Assembly: GCA_036375715.1 (NCBI GenBank) | Contig: DASVBS010000074.1 | Coordinates: forward strand, 1 to 64,000 | Reading direction: 5' to 3' | Source: Longimicrobiaceae bacterium | GTDB lineage: Bacteria > Gemmatimonadota > Gemmatimonadetes > Longimicrobiales > Longimicrobiaceae | Length of the DNA stretch: 64,000 nt | In this document: piece after piece, positions 16,238 through 23,552 of the stretch | How the letters are laid out: each line of letters starts with the position of its first letter | Numbering within the stretch: the stretch's first letter is position 1 | Program-made: the position numbers and the translations under genes | Notes under the pieces: generated by a model | The model's database searches: none | Told to the model about the DNA's origin: nothing | Seen by the model: only the letters and a program-made list of their open reading frames with translations

Positions 16238-16993
16238 CTAAAGCCAACCGAAATGACGAAGGCCTTCCAGGATACCCGCGGCACCCTCCCCGCTCGCCAG
16301 GTAGAGGTGCTCGCGGCCGCTGACACGCTCGCGAAGGGCCTCCTCACAATTCCCCACCACCACACCGCACAACCCGGTCTCGAACAAAGCAAGGTCGTTC
16401 AGTGTGTCACCGGCAACCACTACGTCGGCGTCAACCCGCTCCAACCAATCGAGCGCGCGACGGAGCGTGGTCCCCTTGTTCACGCCGGGAGGAAGCACGT
16501 CCAGGTAGATCCCAGCCGACGCGACCAGATCGACATTCAGATCACCCAGCGCTCTGGCGGCCCGGTCGATCGCTTCGTCCATGCTTCCGTGGCAGATCCA
16601 GTAGGAGACGCGGCGTGCAGCTCGAACCTCCTGTTCCTCCAGCCCGGAAACTTCGGCCAGCCGCTGGCGAATCGCCTCGCCTCCGGGCCAGAGGGCATCC
16701 AGCTGCGACTCGATCTCGGTCAGCGGCTCCAGATGCGGTCCCTTTCGTACACTGGTGCCGACGTCGGCGATGAGAATGTCGGGGGTCGGTAGGGGAGCTT
16801 CCGCCATGATCTCACGGGTGGCTTCGACGCTGCGACCCGTCACGTAGATCAGCGTCGCGCCAGGCAGCCCTCTCAGGGTTTGCTGCAGCAGCTCCCGATC
16901 GGCAGGAGTGCCACCCGCGAATGTCCCGTCGAGGTCGGTGGCGAGGATGAGGGATTCTCGTTCGGCTCTAAGGTCACTCCGGTCTGACGTCAT
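16238..16993 (-). CDS. HAD-IIB phosphatase (sucrose-6-phosphate phosphatase-like)
   Basis: A 251-residue HAD hydrolase. Motif I is ATDLDGTF (nucleophile Asp and acid Asp), motif II is in IYVTGRS, Lys is in PPGVNKGTTL and motif IV is VAGDTLNDLALFE. The cap is of the C2B type found in sucrose-phosphate and mannosylglycerate-phosphate phosphatases. It is the first gene of a two-gene operon with the GT20 enzyme, so it most likely dephosphorylates that enzyme's product to free glucosylglycerol or trehalose. In some Pseudomonas a HAD domain is fused in front of GgpS, and here the same order exists as separate genes. Confidence 0.85.
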   Translation of the reverse strand: MTSDRSDLRAERESLILATDLDGTFAGGTPADRELLQQTLRGLPGATLIYVTGRSVEATREIMAEAPLPTPDILIADVGTSVRKGPHLEPLTEIESQLDALWPGGEAIRQRLAEVSGLEEQEVRAARRVSYWICHGSMDEAIDRAARALGDLNVDLVASAGIYLDVLPPGVNKGTTLRRALDWLERVDADVVVAGDTLNDLALFETGLCGVVVGNCEEALRERVSGREHLYLASGEGAAGILEGLRHFGWL

Positions 16994-17401
16994 GCCATTC
17001 TGGTCTGTAGTCCGATCATGTCCAGTCCGCCGAACCTAGGCCTCCCCGCCGGGGGATGCAAACGGTTCCCACCATCCGGAGTCGACGCCATCATGGTCTT
17101 GCCGGGCAACCCGGTTCGCACGTCGCGCTTGCCGGCGCCCCAACCGAGGATGACGGCGCAGTCGATGAGCCCTTGCCGAAGATGGCGGGGTGGCGCAGGG
17201 TGACTCCACGCCGCGGCCCCTCCTGGTAGTTCGGGCCGCAGCTGCGATCCGCTGGCGGAACGAACAGGGACGGCGGGGGGTGCCCCCGGTCGCGTGTGCG
17301 CATAGATTGCCGGCGAATGTCGTTGCCGGGAATCACCGCCGGGCCCGCATCCTGCACGGTCAGCGGCGATCCCGGCTCTTGCGGACCAATGGAGGATGAC
17401 C
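16994..17401. other. Gene-free divergent region between the HAD phosphatase and osmC genes
   Basis: About 408 bases. Short open frames exist on both strands but none has a recognisable product or a good ribosome-binding site. It must contain the promoters of both divergent transcripts. I see no clear -35/-10 pair. Confidence 0.5.
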
Positions 17402-17827
17402 ATGCCGACACGGAATGCCGAAGCGACCTGGGAAGGAACCCTGACGAAGGGGAAGGGCACTTACAAGGCGGAGAGCGGCAGCGTCGGAGGATCGTACAAC
17501 TTCGGCACTCGCTTCGAAGACACTCCCGGCTCCAACCCCGAGGAGCTGCTCGCGGCGGCGCACGCCGCCTGCTTCAGCATGGCCCTTTCCGGGCAGATCG
17601 AAAAGCTCGGAGGGACCCCGCAGAGCATCACCACCGAGGCCGCGTGCACGGTCGAGCGGGTGGGTCAGGGCTTCAAGATCACGACGATGGAGCTGCGGAC
17701 CCGCGCCCGTGTCTCGGGGATGGACGAGGCGAAGTTCCAGGAGGCGGCGCAGAACGCCAAGACGGGCTGCCCCGTGTCCCAGGCCCTCGCCGGAGTCGAC
17801 ATCAAGCTGGACGCCGCGCTCGAGTAG
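17402..17827 (+). CDS. osmC: OsmC family peroxiredoxin
   Basis: A 141-residue thiol peroxidase reducing organic hydroperoxides. The two redox cysteines are Cys57 (AAHAACFSMALS) and Cys123 (TGCPVSQAL). The N-terminus RNAEATWEGTLTKGKG and the segment FEDTPGSNPEELLAAAHA are typical of the OsmC (not Ohr) branch. GGAGG at 17391-17395 sits six bases before the ATG at 17402. The in-frame ATG at 17396 directly abuts it and is a poor start. OsmC proteins are usually osmotically and stress induced, which fits the neighbouring compatible-solute operon. Confidence 0.93.
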   Translation: MPTRNAEATWEGTLTKGKGTYKAESGSVGGSYNFGTRFEDTPGSNPEELLAAAHAACFSMALSGQIEKLGGTPQSITTEAACTVERVGQGFKITTMELRTRARVSGMDEAKFQEAAQNAKTGCPVSQALAGVDIKLDAALE

Positions 17828-17979
17828 CCGTCCGCGCAGGTCCGGGCCGCTGCCGGCTCAGTCACGCGCGGGTGGCGGCCCGGATGTCTGCAGCCGGTGG
17901 AGCTTCACCCGTCGGCGGACTCACCGCTATCTACCACCCGAACCTCATTCCCGAACTGCATTCCAGGAGCAAGCCCGAG

Positions 17980-18498
17980 GTGCAACGCTGGACGCAGCTG
18001 GTGCGCCCCATAGCCGACTTCCCGAGCCCCGGGGTGACGTTCCGAGACATCACCCCTCTGGTGCGCGATCCGGATGCGCTGAGCGAGGTGGTCGACGCGC
18101 TGGCCGGCCAGTTTCGCCCGGGAGACATCGATGCGGTGGCCGCCATCGAATCGCGCGGCTTCATCTTCGGCGCTCCGCTGGCCTTCGAGCTGGAGGCGGG
18201 CTTCATCCCCATTCGCAAGCTCGGCAAGCTCCCGGCGCCGACCATTCGACGTGAGTACGCCCTCGAGTACGGCAGCGGCTCTCTCGAGATGCACCGCGAT
18301 GCCCTGCGGCCCGGGGACCGGATCCTCCTGGTGGATGACGTGCTGGCTACCGGGGGCACCGCGCGCGCGGCGGTGGAAATGATCGAGGAGCTCGGCGGGC
18401 ACCTGGTAGAGGTTGTCTTCGTGATCGAGCTACTCGAGCTCGGCGGACGTTCGCGCCTGCCGGAGAGCTGCCCGGTCCGCGCGCTCACGGAGTTCTAA
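17980..18498 (+). CDS. apt: Adenine phosphoribosyltransferase
   Basis: Converts adenine and PRPP to AMP in purine salvage. The 172-residue protein has IADFPSPGVTFRDITPLV at the N-terminus, AIESRGFIFGAPLA, FIPIRKLGKLP, YALEYG and the PRPP-binding loop ILLVDDVLATGGTA, all matching E. coli Apt. GTG at 17980, with AGGAG about 10 bases upstream, gives the normal length. An in-frame ATG at 17884 would add about 32 non-conserved residues. It is followed 14 bases later by the GH16 gene. Confidence 0.93.
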   Translation: MQRWTQLVRPIADFPSPGVTFRDITPLVRDPDALSEVVDALAGQFRPGDIDAVAAIESRGFIFGAPLAFELEAGFIPIRKLGKLPAPTIRREYALEYGSGSLEMHRDALRPGDRILLVDDVLATGGTARAAVEMIEELGGHLVEVVFVIELLELGGRSRLPESCPVRALTEF

Positions 18499-18512
18499 CC
18501 AGCGACATTGCC

Positions 18513-19343
18513 ATGCACAGGTCTGCCTTCTGCGCTGTCTTCCTCCTCGCGACCGGCTGCGCCTCGGGATCCGGGACGGAGGCTCTGCCGGGTCCGGGGA
18601 CCGGTTCGGGCCCCGCTCCGGTAAGCTGGACGCTGGTCTGGGCTGACGAATTCGACCGGGAGGGGCTTCCGGACCCGGAGAAGTGGAGCTACGAGGAGGG
18701 CTTCATCCGCAACCACGAGCTGCAGTATTACACGAGCGGACGTCAGGAGAACGCGCGGGTAGAAGACGGCAACCTGGTCATCGAGGCGCGCCGCGAGTCC
18801 TTCGGTGAGGCGGAGTATACCTCGGCAAGCCTGACAACGCGCGGCAAGGCGAGCTGGCGCTACGGCCGGGTCGAGGTACGGGCGAAGCTACCGACAGGGC
18901 GGGGGATGTGGCCGGCGATCTGGATGCTGGGCACGAACATCGACGAAGTCGGCTGGCCCGAGTGCGGCGAGATCGACATCATGGAGAACGTCGGTTTCGA
19001 TCCCGACCTGATCCATGGCAACGTCCACACGAAGTCCTTCAACCACGTTCTGAAGACTAACAAGGGCGCCGCCATCTGGGTGCCGGACTCCCACGCCAAC
19101 TTCCACGTCTACGCCATCGAGTGGTTCCCCGACCGCATCGACTTCTTCGTCGACGACACGAAGTACCTCACCTTCGAGAACAGCGGCGCCGGCACAGCCG
19201 AATGGCCCTTCGACCAGCCCCACTACCTGATCATCAACGCCGCCATCGGCGGCGACTGGGGCGGCCAGGAGGGCGTCGACGACTCGATTTTCCCGCAACG
19301 GTATTATGTCGATTATGTCAGGGTGTATGGGGTGATGGGGTGA
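18513..19343 (+). CDS. Glycoside hydrolase family 16 lipoprotein (beta-glucanase/laminarinase-like)
   Basis: A 276-residue secreted enzyme cleaving beta-1,3 or mixed-linkage glucans or galactans. The lipoprotein signal is LLATGC (Cys16). The GH16 jelly roll includes FDREGLPDPEKWSYE, GRGMWPAIWMLG, the catalytic EIDIME (Glu153 nucleophile, Glu158 acid/base) and HGNVH. The domain's last strand is YYVDYVRVYG. The three final residues and the stop codon come from a GGGGTGAT-type tandem repeat that begins right there. The gene starts 14 bases after apt. Confidence 0.92.
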   Translation: MHRSAFCAVFLLATGCASGSGTEALPGPGTGSGPAPVSWTLVWADEFDREGLPDPEKWSYEEGFIRNHELQYYTSGRQENARVEDGNLVIEARRESFGEAEYTSASLTTRGKASWRYGRVEVRAKLPTGRGMWPAIWMLGTNIDEVGWPECGEIDIMENVGFDPDLIHGNVHTKSFNHVLKTNKGAAIWVPDSHANFHVYAIEWFPDRIDFFVDDTKYLTFENSGAGTAEWPFDQPHYLIINAAIGGDWGGQEGVDDSIFPQRYYVDYVRVYGVMG

Positions 19344-19413
19344 TGGGGTGACAAGGTGACAAGGTGACAAGGTGACGGGGGGACAAGGGGACAAAGGGAC
19401 AAGGGGACAAGGA
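19329..19413 (+). repeat. 8-bp-period microsatellite array (left arm)
   Basis: The units run as GGGGTGAT-like twice, then GGTGACAA three times, then GGGGACAA/AGGGACAA variants. The array begins inside the last codons of the GH16 gene and supplies its TGA stop. The same unit recurs in reverse complement at 19597-19672. Confidence 0.8.
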
Positions 19414-19551
19414 GTGATGTCGTAGGCTGGCCGCGCCTGGCGAGGCCGCCCTGGAGCGACTAGCACGTGTCACTTTACCAGTCAACGAATGTTCACCTTG
19501 CCACCCCGACCTGAGCTGGCCGTCTCCAGCGCCTAAATCAGGCTACAGTAA

Positions 19552-19591
19552 GAGGCCGGCATCGATCTGGATGCCGGCCTCGCCTTCGTTT
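19552..19591. terminator. Strong hairpin terminator between convergent genes
   Basis: A perfect 12-bp stem, 19552-19563 pairing with 19570-19581, has a GATCTG loop and is followed by GCCTTCGTTT on the plus strand. It sits between the two arrays and between the convergent GH16 and permease genes. The rest of the 19344-19664 gap shows no gene. Confidence 0.7.
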
Positions 19592-19596
19592 ACCCG

Positions 19597-19672
19597 TTCA
19601 CCCCTTGTCTCCTTGTCTCCTTGTCCCCCGTCACCTTGTCACCCCCGTCACCTTGCCCCCCCCGTCACCCCG
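19597..19672 (-). repeat. 8-bp-period microsatellite array (right arm, inverted)
   Basis: TTGTCTCC repeats are followed by TTGTCCCC, CGTCACC, TTGTCACC and related units, the reverse complement of the left-arm units. The array overlaps and provides the stop codon (19665-19667) of the minus-strand permease gene. Confidence 0.8.
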
Positions 19673-20747
19673 CCTGCCCCTCCTCCGCCCGCACCCCCAA
19701 CTCCCCGCGCCGGTCCCATTCCGGCAGCCGCTCCGTCGGCTCGAAGTAGAGAATCCGCGCGACCACCGAGATCACCGCGAGCAGAGGGGTGGCCACGAAG
19801 AGGCCCAGGATGCCGAAGCCCACGGCCAGCATGAGCTGCCAGATGAGGAGTGCGGCGGGCGGGATGTCGACCGCGCGCCGCTCCACCAACGGCACGGTAA
19901 CGGCGGACTGGATCTGCTGGAAAGCAAAGAAATAGATCGCTACCCAGAGGGCGGTCGCGGGCGAGATGAGGAAGGCGGAGATCACGGCGGGCCCCGCCGC
20001 CAGGGTCGGCCCGAAGTTGGGGATGAACTCGAGCAACGCCGCCAGCGCCGCCAGGGCGAGCGCCCCCGGCACGCCGAAGATGGTCAGGCCGATCCAGATG
20101 AACACCCCCGTCATGGCCATCGTGAAGACCTTGCCCAGCACCCAGTTGCGCAGGTTGCGCCCGGCTTCGTCGTAGATCTCGCGGGCGCGCTCGCGCGAGG
20201 GGGGTGGGACGAGCCGTAACAGCAGGTCCCGGTAGGTGTCGGGTTGTGCCGCCAGGAAGATGGCCAGGATGATGATGGCAAAGCCGCCGACGACCACCGA
20301 GATGAGGTTGAAGGCCAGCGGTACGAAGCGCCCGATGAACTCCCCGAGCTGGGCGTTGACCTGCGCCGCGAGCTCCGGGCTCGTCGGTGTCCCCGTTCGC
20401 TCCTCGATCCATTCCCCGAGGTACTCCATCGCGGCGGGCAGCTGCCCGGCGAGCTGGGACATCTGGGTGAGGAGCTGCGGGATCAGGCGGACGAAGAGTG
20501 CCGCGAGTACGGCGAGGAAGGCGATTACGCTGAGCGCGAAGGCCAGGCGGAAGGGCAGCCAGCGCGCGAGGAGCCGGGCAGGTGCGTGCAGGATGATGGC
20601 GATCAGCACGGCCAGCAGGCCGAGCAGCAGCGCCGAGTGCACCATCCAGAAAAACCTCCAGAGGAACAGCACCAGCACGCCCAGCATCAGGATGCGGACG
20701 ACGTCGGCTGTCCTCCAGGTGATCCTCTGGACCGGATTTTCGATCAT
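19665..20747 (-). CDS. AI-2E family transporter (YdiK/TqsA/PerM-type permease)
   Basis: A 360-residue inner-membrane protein with about eight hydrophobic segments. It has the family's paired N-terminal helices, a soluble loop (about residues 95-150), and the conserved C-terminal core with LLEFIPNFGPTLAAGPAV and IQSAVTVPLVERRAVDIPP. Family members are proposed to export AI-2 or small metabolites, or to act in Na+/H+ antiport. The substrate here is unknown. It starts 18 bases after the M48 protease gene, so the pair is probably one operon. A second paralogue lies at 38562. Confidence 0.88.
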   Translation of the reverse strand: MIENPVQRITWRTADVVRILMLGVLVLFLWRFFWMVHSALLLGLLAVLIAIILHAPARLLARWLPFRLAFALSVIAFLAVLAALFVRLIPQLLTQMSQLAGQLPAAMEYLGEWIEERTGTPTSPELAAQVNAQLGEFIGRFVPLAFNLISVVVGGFAIIILAIFLAAQPDTYRDLLLRLVPPPSRERAREIYDEAGRNLRNWVLGKVFTMAMTGVFIWIGLTIFGVPGALALAALAALLEFIPNFGPTLAAGPAVISAFLISPATALWVAIYFFAFQQIQSAVTVPLVERRAVDIPPAALLIWQLMLAVGFGILGLFVATPLLAVISVVARILYFEPTERLPEWDRRGELGVRAEEGQAG

Positions 20748-20765
20748 CGGCGCGGCTCTAAGGCC

Positions 20766-21755
20766 TCATGATGGCGTTCGGTTCTGCCTGGTGAACCCGG
20801 TTCGGAAGGAATCCACCACCCGCTTCGCCGCTTCCGACGCGGCCTGGAAGCCCTGCCTGGCGTCTTCCGCGTAGGCGTGGGCTGCCGCCTGGAGATCCTC
20901 CGTGTAAGGAGTGTTCGCCTCCCCCCGACGGATGTACTCGCCTCCCAGGATCCGCTCGTACGCGCCGGACTCGAACCAATCTCGCAACTCGGCAACCCGC
21001 AGCACCGGGAACGGATGATCCGTGCCGAGAAGATTCAGCACTTTGAAAATCTGGTCCGCCAGATCCCCGCCCTGCCGGTATGCGTCCGCCTGCTGGATGA
21101 ACTCCGGCAGGTTGGTATCGCTCAACGTGCCCCCGCCGGCGAACTTGAGCATCGTTCGCATCCCCACCTCCGGCTTCTGCACGGCCAGCGACCCGGCCCG
21201 ATCGCTCGAGAGCTCCGCCTTGCGATACCATTCCATCAGCGCGATGAGGACCGCGCGGGCGGCCAGACCGACAATGGGGAAGCCGCGCTCGGCCAGCTGC
21301 ACCAGCAGCGCCATCATCGTCGTGTAGAGCACGTGACCGCTCATGATGTGGCCGATCTCGTGTCCGATCACGAACTGGAGCTCGTCGTCGTCGAGCAGGA
21401 CCAGGGAAGCGGAGTTGACGATGATGAACGGTTTCTCCATCCCGTACGCTCCGGCGTTCACCACTGGTGACTGGGACACGAAGATCGGGTACTCTTGCGG
21501 AGCGTCCAGCGCGCTGGCGGCACGGAGGTAGAGGCGGTAGACCCGCGCGTACTGCGTCGGCGAGCAGCGCACCGCGTTGGCGAGGAAGGCGAGCCGGATC
21601 GGCTTCTCGCCGAAAAAGCCGAAGACCTTGCGGAGGACCTCGTCAAAGGCGGGTATTTTACGCAGCGCATTCAACGCGGCTCGGTCCGCCGGGTGCTCCC
21701 AGGTGCGGGGATCGATCTGCGAGAGAACCTGGATGGGCGGCAGAGTTTCGGTCAT
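20766..21755 (-). CDS. M48 family zinc metallopeptidase
   Basis: A 329-residue membrane-associated protease. The zinc site is HEIGH (residues 132-136), with the likely third ligand Glu in KAELSSDRAG. A hydrophobic stretch (MMALLVQLAERGFPIVGLAARAVLIALM) lies between them, as in Oma1/YfgC-like M48 proteins. The C-terminus (ANTPYTEDLQAAAHAYAEDARQGFQAASEAAKR) is a helical tail. It is the first gene of the operon with the AI-2E-type permease and probably takes part in envelope protein quality control. It is divergent from the secreted protein gene at 21968. Confidence 0.88.
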   Translation of the reverse strand: MTETLPPIQVLSQIDPRTWEHPADRAALNALRKIPAFDEVLRKVFGFFGEKPIRLAFLANAVRCSPTQYARVYRLYLRAASALDAPQEYPIFVSQSPVVNAGAYGMEKPFIIVNSASLVLLDDDELQFVIGHEIGHIMSGHVLYTTMMALLVQLAERGFPIVGLAARAVLIALMEWYRKAELSSDRAGSLAVQKPEVGMRTMLKFAGGGTLSDTNLPEFIQQADAYRQGGDLADQIFKVLNLLGTDHPFPVLRVAELRDWFESGAYERILGGEYIRRGEANTPYTEDLQAAAHAYAEDARQGFQAASEAAKRVVDSFRTGFTRQNRTPS

Positions 21756-21967
21756 GGCTCTTCGGGGGAAAGCAGGGGAATGGTGGAACGGCGGGCTCTA
21801 CGGCCATGACCCGGCGGTGGTTTCGGAAGGGCCGCGGCCAGAGGGACCGGGAACTTCTGGCTGAGCGGAGCGGTACGAGATCCACCCACAACGGGTGGAT
21901 GTATCATGCCACACCACCGGCGTTTCCGCGCCTTCTCCCGCTGCCCCGCTCACCTCGGAGAAACTAC

Positions 21968-22489
21968 ATGCGTCTCCATCGGCACGCCATCGCTGCTCTG
22001 GGCTTCGCCCTTGTGGCTGGGTCCGCCCTTCCAGCCGCCGCTCAGAATCCGGATCTCACCGGCACCTTCGCCCTGGTGGAGGCGGAGAGCGACGACGTAA
22101 AGGCGGCTATCGAGCAGGCGGTGCGCGGGATGAACTTCATCACCCGCCCGATCGCGCGCGGCCGTCTGACCCGCACCAACGTGCCCTATCGAACCATCCG
22201 CATCGAACAATCCGGAGATCAGGTGACGATCGTCACGGATGAGCGCCCCATCGTCGCCACCGCCGACGGCAACCCGATGAAGTGGACGCGGGAAGACGGC
22301 GAGGTACTGGATCTGACGACGCGCTGGGCCGACGGGGCTCTCGAACAGACCTTCGTCGCCGACGACGGTCAGCGCACTAATACCTTCACCCTCAGCGCCG
22401 ATGGTGGCACCCTGGAGATGCGAGTGGTCGTCGCCAGCCCCCGCCTCGACAGGCCTGTGGAGTACACACTGCGATACCGGAGGCAATGA
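21968..22489 (+). CDS. Secreted protein of unknown function (173 residues)
   Basis: The signal peptide is clear (RLHRHAIAALGFALVAG then PAAAQ, about 24 residues). The mature part starts NPDLTGTFALVEAESDDVKAAIEQAV and continues beta-rich through TIRIEQSGDQVTIVTD, a lipocalin-like pattern of short strands ending EYTLRYRR. No named family is identified. CGGAG lies seven bases before the ATG at 21968. It is followed tail-to-tail by the PIG-L gene (15 bases). Confidence 0.75.
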   Translation: MRLHRHAIAALGFALVAGSALPAAAQNPDLTGTFALVEAESDDVKAAIEQAVRGMNFITRPIARGRLTRTNVPYRTIRIEQSGDQVTIVTDERPIVATADGNPMKWTREDGEVLDLTTRWADGALEQTFVADDGQRTNTFTLSADGGTLEMRVVVASPRLDRPVEYTLRYRRQ

Positions 22490-22504
22490 GGTAGTCCCGG
22501 CCCG

Positions 22505-23248
22505 TCACCCCCCGCCTTCCCGCCGGGCCGGATGAAAGGTGTGGTCGGCCAGGGGAGCAGGGAGAAGGCTCGTTACGAGGCGATTTCCTTCGGTCTCCCA
22601 GGCGTCCAGTTCCTCGGCGTAGCGGCATCCCCAGCGCTCGCCCGCCTGTCGCAGCCGATGCTCCATCCACTCCGGGTGCCCGAATCCCACGCCGTGGAAG
22701 TAGAAGTCCGCCAGCTCGGCGACACGCTCGCGGTACGGGCTCACGTCGACCGCGACCGGAGGGAGGGTCGAGTGGATGTCGCGAATGGTGAAGATCGGTA
22801 GGTCTGCCCGGTGGGGCGTCGCCGGAGCGACCACCTTGGCCATTCGTGCCAATCCGACCGCGTTGCGGAAGATGCGTCCGCACGCCTGGTGATCGGGGTG
22901 GCGCATGCCCCGGACCCATGCCTCTCCCCAGGTAATCAACCCGGTCGGGCGGATCTCGCAGATCAGGCGCGCTACATACACAGCGGTCTCGCGATCGTCG
23001 ACTAGCGCCGTGTCCGGGAAGTCCAGGAAGCGCGTCTCGACCCCCAGGATCTCCCCGGCGCGATGGCCCTGTTCGGTACGGCGGCGGGCCACCTCCGCCG
23101 GCGGAATGGGCCCGAAGGCCTCCGTCATCTCCCCTCGGGTCAGCCACACGATCACGACTCGATCCCCCCGGGCCCTCTGCGCCAGCAGAGTACCTGCGAT
23201 TCCCACCTCGTCGTCCGGATGGGCCAGTCCCACAAGCAGCGTTTCCAT
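22505..23248 (-). CDS. PIG-L family N-deacetylase
   Basis: A 247-residue zinc-dependent deacetylase of the LmbE/MshB/BshB type. The metal motif AHPDDE lies at residues 9-14, followed by GIAGTLLAQRARGDRVVIVWLTRGE. The second motif is the MRHPDHQACG region. Possible substrates are N-acetylglucosaminyl thiol precursors or antibiotic-like amides, and none is shown by context. An upstream open extension to 23509 runs through a structured non-coding region, so the ATG at 23248 is chosen. A second PIG-L domain is encoded within the NagB fusion at 46079. Confidence 0.88.
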   Translation of the reverse strand: METLLVGLAHPDDEVGIAGTLLAQRARGDRVVIVWLTRGEMTEAFGPIPPAEVARRRTEQGHRAGEILGVETRFLDFPDTALVDDRETAVYVARLICEIRPTGLITWGEAWVRGMRHPDHQACGRIFRNAVGLARMAKVVAPATPHRADLPIFTIRDIHSTLPPVAVDVSPYRERVAELADFYFHGVGFGHPEWMEHRLRQAGERWGCRYAEELDAWETEGNRLVTSLLPAPLADHTFHPARREGGG

Positions 23249-23328
23249 GTCTTCCGCGATCCAACCGTTGGGCGACCCTTTCCGCAAGGGGCGCTTGCTT
23301 CCGTAAGTGATTCTTCGCGTGTCTCCTC

Positions 23329-23387
23329 GGCTGCGGATACCGATTTCCCGTATCCGGATCAGGATCAAGACTCGATCCGGTGCAGCC
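23329..23387. other. Nested inverted repeats forming a potential three-way junction, in the divergent leader region
   Basis: An outer stem GGCTGC/GCAGCC (23329-23334 with 23382-23387) encloses GGATAC/GTATCC (23335-23340 with 23350-23355) and CCGGATC/GATCCGG (23354-23360 with 23374-23380, sharing two bases). It lies in the 304-base gene-free divergent region 23249-23552 between the PIG-L and lytic transglycosylase genes. Nothing else is recognised in that gap. Confidence 0.5.
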
Positions 23388-23552
23388 GAATCTAGCCAGA
23401 CAGCGGTCGGGAGCACGACCTGCGCGGCGCGCACCTCTGTCGAGCGTCTGGCGTTTTTCGCAAGTTCATGTTTTCTTGTGGCCCGAAAGCTGTCGGCGCG
23501 CCGCGGCAATTCCCGTCCAGGCGAAGATCAATTTCACTGAGTTACCGCACCG

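Noticed and set aside
17296-17979. A 5' extension of the apt frame
   Set aside because: It runs through osmC in another frame and shows no homology before the conserved Apt N-terminus.
19329-19672. Repeat arrays considered as CRISPR
   Set aside because: The unit is about 8 bp with no unique spacers, and no cas gene is present.
19665-21755. Permease plus protease considered as a quorum-sensing (AI-2) module
   Set aside because: No luxS, lsr or receptor gene is present, and the AI-2E family name does not prove AI-2 transport.
23249-23509. An N-terminal extension of the PIG-L protein
   Set aside because: It would be encoded by the nested inverted repeats and has no deacetylase similarity; AHPDDE sits eight residues after the chosen start, as expected.
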